Positions 53,066-63,014 of a stretch of DNA of 64,000 nucleotides are shown in pieces (the stretch's first letter is position 1; every line of letters starts with the position of its first letter). Source of the DNA: Salmonella bongori NCTC 12419 (lineage in GTDB: Bacteria; Pseudomonadota; Gammaproteobacteria; Enterobacterales; Enterobacteriaceae); NCBI RefSeq assembly GCF_000252995.1, contig NC_015761.1:1116001-1180000 (forward strand), read 5' to 3'. The notes beneath the pieces are model-generated. The model was not told the DNA's origin. It saw nothing but the letters and a program-made list of their open reading frames with translations, and did not search any database. A program made the translations under genes and the position numbers.

Positions 53066-53977
53066 ATGTATTACGGGTTTGATATTGGCGGGACAAAAAT
53101 TGCGTTAGGCGTATTTGATTCGACACGGCGGTTGCAGTGGGAAAAACGTGTTCCCACGCCCCATACCAACTATAGCGCGTTTTTAGATGCCGTGTGCGAG
53201 CTGGTCATGGAAGCCGATCAGCGATTTGGCGTAAAAGGCTCGGTAGGGATGGGTATACCCGGTATGCCGGAAACCGAGGCGGGTACGCTGTACGCCGCGA
53301 ATGTCCCGGCGGCCAGTGGCAAACCGTTGCGCGCCGATCTCAGCGCCCGTCTGGATCGCGATGTGCGTCTGGACAATGACGCTAACTGTTTTGCCTTATC
53401 TGAAGCCTGGGATGATGAATTCACGCAATATCCTTTGGTCATGGGACTTATTCTCGGAACCGGCGTCGGTGGGGGGCTGGTACTAAATGGGAAGCCGATT
53501 ACCGGTCGGAGTTACATTACTGGCGAGTTTGGCCATATGCGTTTACCGGTTGACGCGCTGGCATTGATGGGGTTTGATTTTCCTTTGCGCCGTTGTGGAT
53601 GCGGTCAAATAGGCTGTATTGAAAACTATCTGTCCGGACGTGGGTTTGCATGGTTGTACCAGCACTATTACCATCAACCGCTGCAGGCGCCGGAAATTAT
53701 CGCGTTGTGGGAGCAAGGCGATGAGCAGGCGCGGGCGCACGTTGAGCGCTATCTGGATTTACTGGCGGTTTGTCTGGGGAATATTCTGACGATTGTTGAT
53801 CCTGATCTGGTAGTGATCGGTGGCGGATTATCAAACTTTACGGCAATAACAACGCAACTGGCGGAAAGACTGCCGCGCCATCTTCTCCCTGTTGCCCGCG
53901 TGCCGCGTATTGAGAGAGCGCGGCATGGGGATGCTGGTGGGATGCGCGGCGCTGCTTTTTTACATCTTACCGACTAA
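53066..53977 (+). CDS. nagK: NagK, N-acetylglucosamine kinase
   Basis: NagK phosphorylates GlcNAc recovered from cell-wall recycling. The 303-aa ROK-family protein starts at ATG 53066 (AAGGAG 5 nt before); GTG 53060 and 53063 are in frame but overlap the ribosome site. It has DIGGTK near the start and the Zn motif CGCGQIGCIENYLSGRG near residues 177-193. It takes the product of NagZ, encoded at 39715. Confidence 0.96.
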   Translation: MYYGFDIGGTKIALGVFDSTRRLQWEKRVPTPHTNYSAFLDAVCELVMEADQRFGVKGSVGMGIPGMPETEAGTLYAANVPAASGKPLRADLSARLDRDVRLDNDANCFALSEAWDDEFTQYPLVMGLILGTGVGGGLVLNGKPITGRSYITGEFGHMRLPVDALALMGFDFPLRRCGCGQIGCIENYLSGRGFAWLYQHYYHQPLQAPEIIALWEQGDEQARAHVERYLDLLAVCLGNILTIVDPDLVVIGGGLSNFTAITTQLAERLPRHLLPVARVPRIERARHGDAGGMRGAAFLHLTD

Positions 53978-53994
53978 TCAAAAAAGAGGTTGTT

Positions 53995-54816
53995 ATGCAA
54001 TCGCGTCGGTTTCATCGATTAAGCCGCTTTCGTAAAAATAAACGCCTGTTGCGTGAACGTCTGCGTCAGCGGATCTTTTTCAGAGACAGAGTGGTGCCGG
54101 AAATGATGGAAAACCCAAGAGTATTAGTTCTTACAGGCGCAGGAATTTCTGCAGAATCTGGTATTCGTACGTTTCGTGCGGCGGATGGCCTTTGGGAAGA
54201 GCATCGGGTTGAAGATGTGGCGACGCCGGAAGGATTTGCCCGTAACCCGACGCTGGTACAGTCTTTTTATAATGCCCGCCGTCAGCAGCTTCAACAACCG
54301 GAAATTCAACCCAATGCGGCGCATCTGGCGTTAGCGAAGCTTGAAGCGACGCTTGGCGATCGCTTTTTGCTGGTGACGCAAAATATCGACAATTTGCATG
54401 AGCGCGCAGGTAACCACAACATCATTCATATGCATGGCGAACTGTTGAAAGTACGCTGTTCACAGAGTGGTCAGATTCTGCAATGGAACGGCGATGTGAT
54501 GCCGGAAGATAAATGCCACTGCTGCCAGTTCCCGGCGCCGCTGCGCCCGCACGTGGTATGGTTTGGCGAGATGCCGCTTGGCATGGATGAAATTTATATG
54601 GCGTTATCGATGGCGGATATTTTTATCGCTATCGGTACATCCGGTCATGTCTATCCGGCTGCGGGGTTTGTGCATGAAGCAAAACTGCATGGCGCGCATA
54701 CGGTGGAGTTGAATCTTGAGCCAAGCCAGGTCGGCAGCGAGTTTGCAGAGAAGCACTACGGTCCGGCAAGTCAGATTGTGCCTGAATTTGTTGACAGGCT
54801 ACTGAAGGGGCTATAG
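53995..54816 (+). CDS. cobB: CobB, NAD-dependent protein deacylase (sirtuin)
   Basis: CobB removes acetyl and succinyl groups, for example reactivating acetyl-CoA synthetase. The 273-aa long form has a basic N-terminal extension (about 36 residues, SRFRKNKRLLRERLRQR). Conserved residues are LTGAGISAESGI, Tyr92 and Arg95 (YNARR) for succinyl-lysine, QNIDNLHERAG, catalytic His147 in MHGE, and the zinc KCHCC. A short form (about 236 aa) can start at Met37/38 (54103/54106), as described for Salmonella. Confidence 0.97.
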   Translation: MQSRRFHRLSRFRKNKRLLRERLRQRIFFRDRVVPEMMENPRVLVLTGAGISAESGIRTFRAADGLWEEHRVEDVATPEGFARNPTLVQSFYNARRQQLQQPEIQPNAAHLALAKLEATLGDRFLLVTQNIDNLHERAGNHNIIHMHGELLKVRCSQSGQILQWNGDVMPEDKCHCCQFPAPLRPHVVWFGEMPLGMDEIYMALSMADIFIAIGTSGHVYPAAGFVHEAKLHGAHTVELNLEPSQVGSEFAEKHYGPASQIVPEFVDRLLKGL

Positions 54817-54825
54817 TTCTGTCTG

Positions 54826-54905
54826 CCGGACGACGCTGTATCGGGCCTGAGTTTCACGTAACGTTCATCTGTAGGCCCGATAGGCACTGCTATCGGGCAT
54901 TTACT
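54826..54905. repeat. REP-like element between convergent cobB and potD
   Basis: Paired sequences GTATCGGGCCTG and TAGGCCCGATA, plus CCCGATA/TATCGGG (54876-54897), form strong hairpins between the two 3' ends. Confidence 0.8.
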
Positions 54906-54915
54906 ATTAGCTGAA

Positions 54916-55962
54916 TCAGCGTCCTGCTTTCAGTTTCTGGTAGTATTCTTCATAAATCGCGCTGGCATCGCCGACATCGTTTTGCCATTCGCCTTTACTG
55001 ATGGTTTGCGCATCCGGATAGAGCGATTTATCATTCGCTACCTCCGGGCTTAACAGCTTGCGCGCCGCAAGGTTTGGCGTCGGATAGCCGATGGTTTCCG
55101 CCACCTCTTTCGCCACGTCTGGACGCAGCAGGAAGTTGATCAGCTTCAGCGCGCCTTCTTTATTTTTCGCGTTCGCTGGAATCGCCAGACTATCCATCCA
55201 GAAGATACCGCCTTCCTTCGGCCAGACGACCTCCAGCGGCGTGCCAGCCTGACGTGCCACAAACGCGGAGCCATTCCACACCATTCCCAGATTCACTTCC
55301 CCTTCCATATACGGGTTCGCCGGGTTATCAGAGTTAAAGGCTGCAACGTTTGGCATCAGTTTTTTCAACTCTTCATATGCCGCTTTGATCTCTTTCGGAT
55401 CAGTTGTGTTACCGGAATAACCCAACTTACGCAGCGCCATCTGGAACACTTCTCTCGCGTCGTCGGTCAACAACAGGCTATTTTTATACTCCGGCTTCCA
55501 CAGGTCAGCCCAACTGGTAATGGTTTTCGGATCGATAGCATCGCTGTTAACGCCAATCGCTGTTGCACCCCAGATATACGGAACAGAGTAATCGTTGTTG
55601 GGGTCAAACGGTTTGTTGAGCATTTCCGGATCGAGGTTATGGAAATTGGTTAATTTCGACTTATCGATCTTCTGGATCATGCCCTCTTTGCGCATTTTAT
55701 CGACATAGTAGGTGGAGGGTACGACCAGATCGTAGGCTCCATCCTTATAGGTTTTGAGTTTGGCGTACATGGTTTCATTCGACTCGTAGGTCGAATAAAT
55801 AACCTTAATACCCGTTTCCTTAGTGAACTGCTCCAGCAGTCCTGGCGGCACGTACTCGGTCCAGTTATAGAAATAGAGCGTGTCGTTGTCGGAGGCCATA
55901 GCGGCATTCATGCCCAGAGCAAGAGCACCCGCCGTGAGCAGGTGGCGTGACCATTTTTTCAT
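54916..55962 (-). CDS. potD: PotD, spermidine/putrescine-binding protein
   Basis: PotD is the periplasmic binding protein of the spermidine-preferential ABC importer. The 348-aa precursor begins with a signal peptide (LLTAGALALGMNAAMA) and follows with NDTLYFYNWTEYVPPGLLEQ, including aromatic ligand-binding residues. Last gene of potABCD on the minus strand. Confidence 0.97.
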   Translation of the reverse strand: MKKWSRHLLTAGALALGMNAAMASDNDTLYFYNWTEYVPPGLLEQFTKETGIKVIYSTYESNETMYAKLKTYKDGAYDLVVPSTYYVDKMRKEGMIQKIDKSKLTNFHNLDPEMLNKPFDPNNDYSVPYIWGATAIGVNSDAIDPKTITSWADLWKPEYKNSLLLTDDAREVFQMALRKLGYSGNTTDPKEIKAAYEELKKLMPNVAAFNSDNPANPYMEGEVNLGMVWNGSAFVARQAGTPLEVVWPKEGGIFWMDSLAIPANAKNKEGALKLINFLLRPDVAKEVAETIGYPTPNLAARKLLSPEVANDKSLYPDAQTISKGEWQNDVGDASAIYEEYYQKLKAGR

Positions 55963-55986
55963 TTAACGTCCCCTGAGTTACGGGCC

Positions 55987-56766
55987 TTACCGGCCCTTGG
56001 TTTTATCACGAGCAATCATCTGGCTGGCAATGACCATGACCAGCGACAGTACCAGTAGAATTGTCGCCAGCGCGTTTACTTCCGGTGAAACGCCGACTTT
56101 TACCATGGAATAAATCTTTAAGGGTAAAATTTCATAGCCCGGTCCGGTGACAAACGACGAAACGACGACATCATCCATCGACAGGGTAAAGCTCAACAAC
56201 CAGCCGGCCGCTACCGCGGGCATTGCCAGCGGTAGAATGATTTTGCGTAGAATTGTTACCTCACTGGCCCCCAGGTCTTTTGCGGCTTCCAGCATTCTGA
56301 CATCAAAGCCTTTCAGGCGCGAATACACCGTCACTACCACAAACGGCAGGCAGAAGGTGATATGCGAGAATAGCAATGACCAGAAACCCAGTTGAATACC
56401 GAGCAACATAAACAGTACCAGTAGAGAGATCGCCATTACGATATCCGGCGACATCATCACCACAAACAGCATTCCGCTAACAAATGGCTTGCCGCGAAAG
56501 CGGTAACGGTAAAGCGCGACCGCTGTTAGCGAACCGATTATCGTGGCGAAGGTTGCCGAGAAGATCGCCATCGTCAGCGAATGTTGAGCAGCCTGTAACA
56601 GACTGTCATTATTAACCAGCAGTTCATACCATTTAGTCGTAAAGCCCTGCCAGTTGATGCCGAATCGCGAGCTGTTAAAGGAGTTCACAATCAAAATGAT
56701 GATTGGGATATACAGATACGCATAGATAGCGGTCATAAAACCGCCGCGAAGCAGTCGACCCATCAT
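55987..56766 (-). CDS. potC: PotC, spermidine importer permease
   Basis: This 259-aa inner-membrane permease has six segments and the EAA loop EAAKDLGASEVTILRKIILP (about residues 162-181), the contact to PotA. It ends in KTKGR, a few residues shorter than the E. coli form I recall. Its ATG overlaps the potB stop by 4 nt. Confidence 0.96.
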   Translation of the reverse strand: MMGRLLRGGFMTAIYAYLYIPIIILIVNSFNSSRFGINWQGFTTKWYELLVNNDSLLQAAQHSLTMAIFSATFATIIGSLTAVALYRYRFRGKPFVSGMLFVVMMSPDIVMAISLLVLFMLLGIQLGFWSLLFSHITFCLPFVVVTVYSRLKGFDVRMLEAAKDLGASEVTILRKIILPLAMPAVAAGWLLSFTLSMDDVVVSSFVTGPGYEILPLKIYSMVKVGVSPEVNALATILLVLSLVMVIASQMIARDKTKGR

Positions 56767-57620
56767 TCGAGTTCCACCTTCTTATTCAGCAAACGGGAGA
56801 CGCGCCAATATATCAACAGCATCAGTCCCATTACGATGGTCAACGTAATACTAGTGGCGGCGCCAAACGGCCAGTCGCGGATATTCAGGAACTGCACTTT
56901 AATGACGTTACCAATCAGCAGGTTTTTCGCACCACCCATTAAATCGGAGACGTAAAATAGCCCCATTGCCGGGAGCATCACCAGCAGGCAACCCGCGACA
57001 ATGCCTGGCATGGTCAGAGGAATAATGATGCGAATGAACGTTTGCAGCTTGCTGGCGCCGAGGTCGCGTGCGGCCTCCAGCAAAGGTTTATCCAGTTTTT
57101 CAATGCTGGAGTAGAGCGGCATGACCATAAACGGCAGCAAAATGTAGACCAGGCCGATAATGACCGCGCCTGGGGTGAACATGATGCGAATCGGGGTATC
57201 AATCACACCCAACCACAGCAGAAACTCATTGAGATAGCCCTTTGTGCTGAGAAAAATTTTCAGCCCGTAGATGCGGATCAGCGAATTGGTCCAGAAAGGC
57301 ACAATCAGCAAAAACAGCAATAGCGGGCGTATTTTTTCCGGTAGCTTCGCCAGAAACCAGGCAAAAGGATAGCCAAGCACCAGGCAGGAGAGGGTGGCGA
57401 TCAGCGCCATATTCACTGAGTGCAGGAGCACTTCAAGATAAAGCGGATCGAGCAGGCGCGTGTAGTTATCCAGCGTAAAAACCATTTTGACGAAGTTGGC
57501 GTCGTCACGGGTCAGAAAGCTGGTGCCAATGATCATCAGGTTGGGCAGAAAGACAAACAACACAAGCCAACCGACGATAGTGACAATCACTATATTCTGG
57601 AATTTACTTGTGTTCTTCAT
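56763..57620 (-). CDS. potB: PotB, spermidine importer permease
   Basis: This is a 285-aa permease from the ATG at 57620 (MKNTSKFQNIVIVTIVGWLV); the open frame extends to 57716 inside potA but without support. It has six segments and the EAA loop EAARDLGASKLQTFIRIIIP. It overlaps the potA end by 17 nt, so translation is likely coupled. Confidence 0.96.
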   Translation of the reverse strand: MKNTSKFQNIVIVTIVGWLVLFVFLPNLMIIGTSFLTRDDANFVKMVFTLDNYTRLLDPLYLEVLLHSVNMALIATLSCLVLGYPFAWFLAKLPEKIRPLLLFLLIVPFWTNSLIRIYGLKIFLSTKGYLNEFLLWLGVIDTPIRIMFTPGAVIIGLVYILLPFMVMPLYSSIEKLDKPLLEAARDLGASKLQTFIRIIIPLTMPGIVAGCLLVMLPAMGLFYVSDLMGGAKNLLIGNVIKVQFLNIRDWPFGAATSITLTIVMGLMLLIYWRVSRLLNKKVELE

Positions 57621-58740
57621 CAGCCAGTACGACCTCCCAGCTTTCCACCCAATTAATGGCCATTTTTTGGTCAAGCGAATGGTCGAAATCAGGATCGTCT
57701 TCGTTGAAGAATTCACTGACCATCACCATTTTGCCATTTTCCAGTTCGACGACCGACTCCAGCGTCATGCCTTTGTAATTGCGCTCGCGTACGTAGCCGA
57801 TAAGTCCTTCAATGTGGTTATCATCGTTGATCTCATCGACGCGCAGGTCCTCCGGTCGCAACAGAACGTTCAGCTTCTGGCCGGGGGTGACAGCGAAATT
57901 GACGTAAATATTGCACTCCCGCCCTTCAACGTTAGCGCGCACGCGCTGTTCATCAAGCCGTTCAATCACGGTCGCATCAAAGCGGTTAATTTCACCGATA
58001 AAGCCGGCGACGAATAGATTTTTCGGCTCTTCGTAGATTTCACGCGGCGTGCCATCTTGCTCGATAACGCCATTACGCATCACCACGATACGATCGGACA
58101 TGGTTAACGCTTCTTCCTGATCGTGAGTAACAAAAACAAATGTGATGCCGAGTTTACGCTGTAACGCTTTTAGCTCGTTCTGCATTTGTTTGCGTAATTT
58201 ATAGTCCAGCGCGGAGAGCGATTCATCCAGTAATAGCAGACGGGGTTTATTCACGACTGCACGGGCGATAGCCACGCGCTGCTGTTGTCCGCCGGAAAGC
58301 TGGTGCGGCTTACGTTGTGCAAATTCTTCTAACTGTACCATACGCAGAGCATCGGTAACGCGGGGCGCTATCTCGGCAGTGGGTGTTTTCTGCATTCGTA
58401 AGCCAAACGCGACGTTTTCAAATACCGTCATATGCGGAAATAAGGCGTAGCTTTGAAATACGGTATTTACATAACGATTTTCGGCGGGAACGTGGGTAAT
58501 ATCCTGGTTATCCAGCATGATATGCCCGGTATCAACGGTTTCCAGGCCGGCTATCAGGCGAAGAACGGTTGTTTTACCGCAACCGGAAGGGCCAAGCAGC
58601 GTGAGGAATTCGCCATTGTTAATGGTCAGATCCAGTTGCGAAATGACCTCTTTGCCATCGAAACTTTTGCTAATTCCCGACAAAAGCACCAGCGGTGAAA
58701 GCGAACGCGGTTGTTTATTCAATTTCTTACTCTGTCCCAT
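57604..58740 (-). CDS. potA: PotA, spermidine importer ATPase
   Basis: PotA is the ABC ATPase of PotABCD. The 378-aa protein has Walker A LGPSGCGKTT, signature QLSGGQQQRVAIARAV and Walker B LLLLDESLSALD, and a C-terminal TOBE/OB regulatory domain where spermidine acts. First gene of the operon, divergent from pepT. Confidence 0.97.
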   Translation of the reverse strand: MGQSKKLNKQPRSLSPLVLLSGISKSFDGKEVISQLDLTINNGEFLTLLGPSGCGKTTVLRLIAGLETVDTGHIMLDNQDITHVPAENRYVNTVFQSYALFPHMTVFENVAFGLRMQKTPTAEIAPRVTDALRMVQLEEFAQRKPHQLSGGQQQRVAIARAVVNKPRLLLLDESLSALDYKLRKQMQNELKALQRKLGITFVFVTHDQEEALTMSDRIVVMRNGVIEQDGTPREIYEEPKNLFVAGFIGEINRFDATVIERLDEQRVRANVEGRECNIYVNFAVTPGQKLNVLLRPEDLRVDEINDDNHIEGLIGYVRERNYKGMTLESVVELENGKMVMVSEFFNEDDPDFDHSLDQKMAINWVESWEVVLADEEHK

Positions 58741-58921
58741 GTAGACGCAACGGATGGCTGACCGTTGCGGGGTTTGTGGTTAACCACCTTAATCACTCTT
58801 AATGAGGGCGGTCATTCTACGGCAAACCACGGTAATCGCCAATCCTTGTTGCGAATTACTGACTTAGCTTTATAGTCAGAAAGCGTGTCAAAGTGAAATA
58901 TTCTTGTTTGCAGGGATAAAA

Positions 58922-58935
58922 GTGACCTGACGCAA
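58922..58935 (+). promoter_or_regulatory. Candidate FNR site upstream of pepT
   Basis: GTGAC-CTGA-CGCAA resembles TTGAC-N4-GTCAA with two mismatches. Salmonella pepT is known to be induced anaerobically by FNR, and the site is about 40 bp upstream of a plausible start (TATGAA at 58954-58959), the position of an FNR activator site. Confidence 0.45.
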
Positions 58936-58990
58936 TATTTGTCTTTTCTTGCTTATGAATAATGTTGTCACGAAAAGTGAGGGTGACTGC

Positions 58991-60217
58991 ATGGATAAAC
59001 TACTTGAGCGTTTTTTACACTACGTATCGCTGGATACCCAGTCAAAATCGGGTGTCCGGCAGGTTCCCAGCACTGAGGGGCAGTGGAAGTTATTACGTTT
59101 GCTCAAACAGCAGCTTGAAGAGATGGGGCTGGTTAACATTACATTAAGCGAAAAAGGGACGTTGATGGCGACGCTCCCGGCCAATATCGAAGGGGACATT
59201 CCCGCCATTGGCTTTATTTCCCATGTGGATACCTCTCCAGATTTCAGCGGTAAAAACGTTAACCCGCAGATTGTCGAGAACTACCGTGGCGGCGATATCG
59301 CATTAGGCATTGGCGATGAGGTACTGTCGCCTGTCATGTTCCCGGTGTTGCATCAACTGCTGGGGCAGACGCTGATTACTACCGATGGTAAAACCCTGCT
59401 GGGCGCGGATGATAAAGCCGGTGTTGCGGAGATCATGACTGCGCTGGCAGTATTGAAAGGTAATAATATTCCCCATGGTGAGATTAAGGTAGCATTTACG
59501 CCTGACGAAGAGGTAGGGAAAGGGGCGAAGCACTTCGACGTTGAGTCCTTTGGCGCACAGTGGGCCTATACGGTTGACGGCGGCGGTGTGGGGGAGCTGG
59601 AGTTTGAAAACTTTAATGCTGCCTCGGTGAATATCAAAATCGTTGGCAATAACGTACATCCTGGTACGGCAAAAGGCGTAATGATGAATGCGCTGTCGCT
59701 GGCGGCGCGAATTCATGCAGAAGTGCCCGCAGATGAAGCACCTGAAACGACCGAAGGCTATGAAGGGTTTTATCATCTGGCCAGCATGAAAGGTACCGTT
59801 GACCGGGCCGATATGCACTATATCATTCGCGATTTCGATCGTAAGCAGTTTGAAGCGCGCAAGCGTAAGATGATGGAGATTGCCAAAAAAGTCGGTAAGG
59901 GATTGCATCCGGACTGCTATATTGAACTGGTGATTGAGGACAGTTATTACAATATGCGCGAAAAAGTGGTTGAGTATCCGCATATTCTTGATATTGCCCA
60001 GCAGGCCATGCGCGACTGTGATATTGAACCACAGATGAAGCCGATTCGCGGCGGTACTGACGGCGCGCAGCTTTCTTTTATGGGGCTACCTTGTCCTAAT
60101 CTCTTTACCGGCGGGTATAACTATCATGGTAAACATGAGTTTGTCACGCTGGAAGGGATGGAAAAAGCGGTGCAGGTGATTGTGCGTATTGCGGAGTTGA
60201 CCGCGAAGCAGCCGTAA
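58991..60217 (+). CDS. pepT: PepT, peptidase T (tripeptidase)
   Basis: PepT is a zinc aminotripeptidase of the M20 family. From ATG 58991 (GAGGG 7 nt before) it is 408 aa: MDKLLERFLHYVSLDTQSKS. Metal and catalytic motifs are SHVDTSPD, LLGADDKAGVAE and FTPDEEVGKGAKHFD. C-terminal GGTDGAQLSFMG and YHGKHEFV also match. Single gene. Confidence 0.97.
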   Translation: MDKLLERFLHYVSLDTQSKSGVRQVPSTEGQWKLLRLLKQQLEEMGLVNITLSEKGTLMATLPANIEGDIPAIGFISHVDTSPDFSGKNVNPQIVENYRGGDIALGIGDEVLSPVMFPVLHQLLGQTLITTDGKTLLGADDKAGVAEIMTALAVLKGNNIPHGEIKVAFTPDEEVGKGAKHFDVESFGAQWAYTVDGGGVGELEFENFNAASVNIKIVGNNVHPGTAKGVMMNALSLAARIHAEVPADEAPETTEGYEGFYHLASMKGTVDRADMHYIIRDFDRKQFEARKRKMMEIAKKVGKGLHPDCYIELVIEDSYYNMREKVVEYPHILDIAQQAMRDCDIEPQMKPIRGGTDGAQLSFMGLPCPNLFTGGYNYHGKHEFVTLEGMEKAVQVIVRIAELTAKQP

Positions 60218-60221
60218 TTTT

Positions 60222-60340
60222 GCCGCCGGATGATTGAGTGCCGAATGACGCTTCGCTTATCAGGCCTGCAAGGTCAGCGATCCTGTAGGCCTGATAAGAC
60301 GCGTCAGCGGCGCCATCAGGCTTTACGCCATCCGGCGCGC
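60222..60340. repeat. BIME (paired REP elements) between convergent pepT and roxA
   Basis: Several REP units alternate: GCCGCCGGATG, ATGACGCTTCGCTTATCAGG, TAGGCCTGATAAGACGCGTC and CATCAGGCTTTACGCCATCC. This is the most complete BIME in the window. Confidence 0.9.
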
Positions 60341-60348
60341 ACGTAACC

Positions 60349-61470
60349 TTATCCCTCGAAGAACCAGTACCCGCTGTTTATCAGCGACGCCAGCATGGCG
60401 AGGAACGATGGATCTTCCAATGCATCGCCAATGTTTTCGGCGCTGAGTACAATATGATCGGCAAGGGCCGCCAGAGCGGGGCGATGCGGAGAGTCGACTC
60501 TCTCGCCATTCACATAGACTTCATCGCCGATACGTAGTACGCGAAGACCGCCGAGACGCACCAGCACGCCGCCATGCTTTAAGACATCATAAATCTCATC
60601 GGGTTGATACGGCGGCTCCGGCGGCGCAATATCCAGTTCGTGGCGTGACTGGGAGATAAACTCGCCCAACCACTGCTGGAAGTGTGCCGGTTGATTGATC
60701 AAATCGAGCATCATATTGCGTAGTTTATCCATTTCCTGCGGCAGGATATCGGCTGGATGCTCGCGTGAAGGCATATCCGGATCGCTGTAGTAAGTATTAC
60801 CCAGTTCTCGTTGCAGCACATAATCGGCAAAACCGCTGATCAGCTCACGGGTATTGGGTGCGCGAAAACCAACGGAATAGTTCATGGCGTTTTCCAGCGC
60901 ATAACCTTCATGCGGGAATCCAGGCGGAATATACAGAATGTCGCCCGGCTCCAGCTCTTCGTCGATAAAGGCCTCGAAAGGATCGACCTGCAACAGATCA
61001 GGGTGTGGGCAGTGCTGTCGCATTGGCAGCTTTTCTCCCACACGCCAGCGGCGGCGCCCGGTACCCTGGATAATAAATACATCATACTGATCCAGATGTG
61101 GGCCAACGCCGCCACCGGGAACTGAAAATGAGATCATCAGATCGTCGATACGCCAGTCCGGTAGCGCGCGGAACGGACGCATCAACGCGGCGGTCGGTTC
61201 ATGCCAGTGGTTTACCGCCTGTACCAGCAGCGACCAGTTGTTCTCACCGAGATGATCGTAGCTTTCAAAGGGACCGTGGCTGACCTGCCATTTCCCCTCC
61301 TGGTGGCTGACGAGGCGACTGTCGATTTCGCTTTCCATCGCCAGCCCTGCCAGTTCATCCGGCGAGAGCGGATCGATAAAATGGGTAAACCCACGTTTTA
61401 AGACGACCGGGCGTTTTTGCCAGTGACGTTCAAGAAAGTCGGGCCAGTTAAGAGTTAATTGGTATTCCAT
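60349..61470 (-). CDS. roxA: RoxA (YcfD), ribosomal protein L16 arginine hydroxylase
   Basis: RoxA is a 2-oxoglutarate/Fe(II) JmjC oxygenase that hydroxylates an arginine of ribosomal protein L16. From the ATG at 61470 it is 373 aa: MEYQLTLNWPDFLERHWQKR. The iron ligands are in GPHLDQYDVF (His and Asp) and PPGFPHEGYA (His). It lies just downstream of phoQ on the same strand, 80 bp away, and may be partly cotranscribed. Confidence 0.95.
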   Translation of the reverse strand: MEYQLTLNWPDFLERHWQKRPVVLKRGFTHFIDPLSPDELAGLAMESEIDSRLVSHQEGKWQVSHGPFESYDHLGENNWSLLVQAVNHWHEPTAALMRPFRALPDWRIDDLMISFSVPGGGVGPHLDQYDVFIIQGTGRRRWRVGEKLPMRQHCPHPDLLQVDPFEAFIDEELEPGDILYIPPGFPHEGYALENAMNYSVGFRAPNTRELISGFADYVLQRELGNTYYSDPDMPSREHPADILPQEMDKLRNMMLDLINQPAHFQQWLGEFISQSRHELDIAPPEPPYQPDEIYDVLKHGGVLVRLGGLRVLRIGDEVYVNGERVDSPHRPALAALADHIVLSAENIGDALEDPSFLAMLASLINSGYWFFEG

Positions 61471-61550
61471 GTTAAGTATCCGCAGGCTGGTATCTGACAC
61501 CGATTATAACGGATGCTTAGCGAGATGCGCGGCAGAACGCACAGAAATGT

Positions 61551-63014
61551 TTACTCCTCTTTCTGGGTAGGATGTTGTCGGCCAAAAACGACTTCCATGC
61601 GGGCACCGCCAAGCAGGCTGTCGCTGGCGATAATATGTCCGGCGTATTGTTCCGTAATCTCGCGGGCGACAGCCAGTCCTACGCCTTGTCCCGGTCGTAG
61701 AGTATCGGCGCGCTGGCCGCGATCAAACACCAGGGAACGTTTACTGTGAGGGATGCCCGGCCCGTCATCTTCAACAAAAATATGCAAATTATCATCCGTC
61801 TGGCGAGCCGAAATTTCCACGAACTCCAGGCAATATTTGCAGGCGTTGTCCAGTACGTTGCCCATTACTTCGACAAAGTCATTTTGTTCGCCGACAAAAC
61901 TGATCTCCGGTGAGATATCCATACTGATATTCACGCCTTTACGCTGGTAAACTTTATTAAGCGCAGAGATCAGGTTATCCAACTGCGGCGCGACAGGATG
62001 TAGTTCGCGGCTTAACAATACGCCGCTGCCACGCATACTGGCACGATGCAAATAATATCCGATTTGCTGGGAAATCCGGCTAATCTGCTCCAGCATCACC
62101 GGCTCGGCTTTACTGACGCTCATTTTTTCGTTGCGTAAAGAGCGTAGCGTACTCTGCAATACCGCGAGCGGCGTTTTTAAACTGTGCGTCAGGTCGGTCA
62201 GGGTCGTGCGGTATTTGTTGTAACGTTCACGTTCGCTTTTTAACAGCTGATTAAGGTTACGCACCAGGCTGGTGAGCTCACGTGTTGTTTCAGGATTGAG
62301 CATTTCACGGTGATGCTCTTCAAGCTCCCGGACTTCCCGCGCCAGCGCCTCGATAGGGCGTAAACTCCACCAGGCAGCGATCCACAACAAAGGAATGACT
62401 AACAGTAAATTGGCCGCCAGAACGTATACGAACCAGCTCCATACCATATATGAGCGTTTTAGCTCTATTGGAATAGTATCGACCACGACGATCGTTAACT
62501 GCGGCATTCGCGCCGTAGCAGGATAAATATTCACCGCTACCGAGTGGGTCATTTCCGCGTCATCGTCATCTTCACGGACTTCTTTAAGCTTCTCCTGTGC
62601 GGAGTGGTCTTCGCTTAATAGTGTGCTGGTAGCGTCTACGTTAGTTTCAATTTCATGAAAACCATTCGTTTTTAACCAGTCCGGTTGAATACTTTTTATC
62701 AGCCAGGGAATATTGCGCTGCGTCCATAATAATTTGCCCGTTTCATCGTAAATCAGCGTCATGGTTGGGCTTTGCATATCCAGATTTTCAGGTAACTCAA
62801 CGCTGATTTTATTATCTTCCCATTTAGCGAGGGTATAAAACAGATTGCTTTCCCCGCGCAGCAGGCGAAATGTGGTTTTATCAAAACTCACGCTATAGCC
62901 GACCAGCGCGACCATGCCATAAGCCAGAGAAAGTACCAGTACGACGCCAGCTGTCGCCAGCAAAAAGCGAACCCGCAGCGACAGCGGCAAAAAATGGCGA
63001 GCAAATTTATTCAT
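61551..63014 (-). CDS. phoQ: PhoQ, Mg2+/antimicrobial peptide/acid sensor kinase
   Basis: PhoQ is the virulence-controlling sensor kinase. The 487-aa protein has two membrane segments (about 17-37 and 195-214). The periplasmic sensor has the acidic patch EDDDDAE (148-154), which binds divalent cations through the membrane surface. A HAMP domain follows, then the H-box with His277 (DLTHSLKTPL) and the ATPase domain (NVLDNACKYC; EDDGPGIP). It overlaps phoP by 1 nt. Looks intact. Confidence 0.98.
   Translation of the reverse strand: MNKFARHFLPLSLRVRFLLATAGVVLVLSLAYGMVALVGYSVSFDKTTFRLLRGESNLFYTLAKWEDNKISVELPENLDMQSPTMTLIYDETGKLLWTQRNIPWLIKSIQPDWLKTNGFHEIETNVDATSTLLSEDHSAQEKLKEVREDDDDAEMTHSVAVNIYPATARMPQLTIVVVDTIPIELKRSYMVWSWFVYVLAANLLLVIPLLWIAAWWSLRPIEALAREVRELEEHHREMLNPETTRELTSLVRNLNQLLKSERERYNKYRTTLTDLTHSLKTPLAVLQSTLRSLRNEKMSVSKAEPVMLEQISRISQQIGYYLHRASMRGSGVLLSRELHPVAPQLDNLISALNKVYQRKGVNISMDISPEISFVGEQNDFVEVMGNVLDNACKYCLEFVEISARQTDDNLHIFVEDDGPGIPHSKRSLVFDRGQRADTLRPGQGVGLAVAREITEQYAGHIIASDSLLGGARMEVVFGRQHPTQKEE

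Noticed and set aside
59303..59983. 226-codon minus-strand ORF
   Set aside because: Entirely inside pepT on the opposite strand; pepT is clear and the antisense product resembles nothing.
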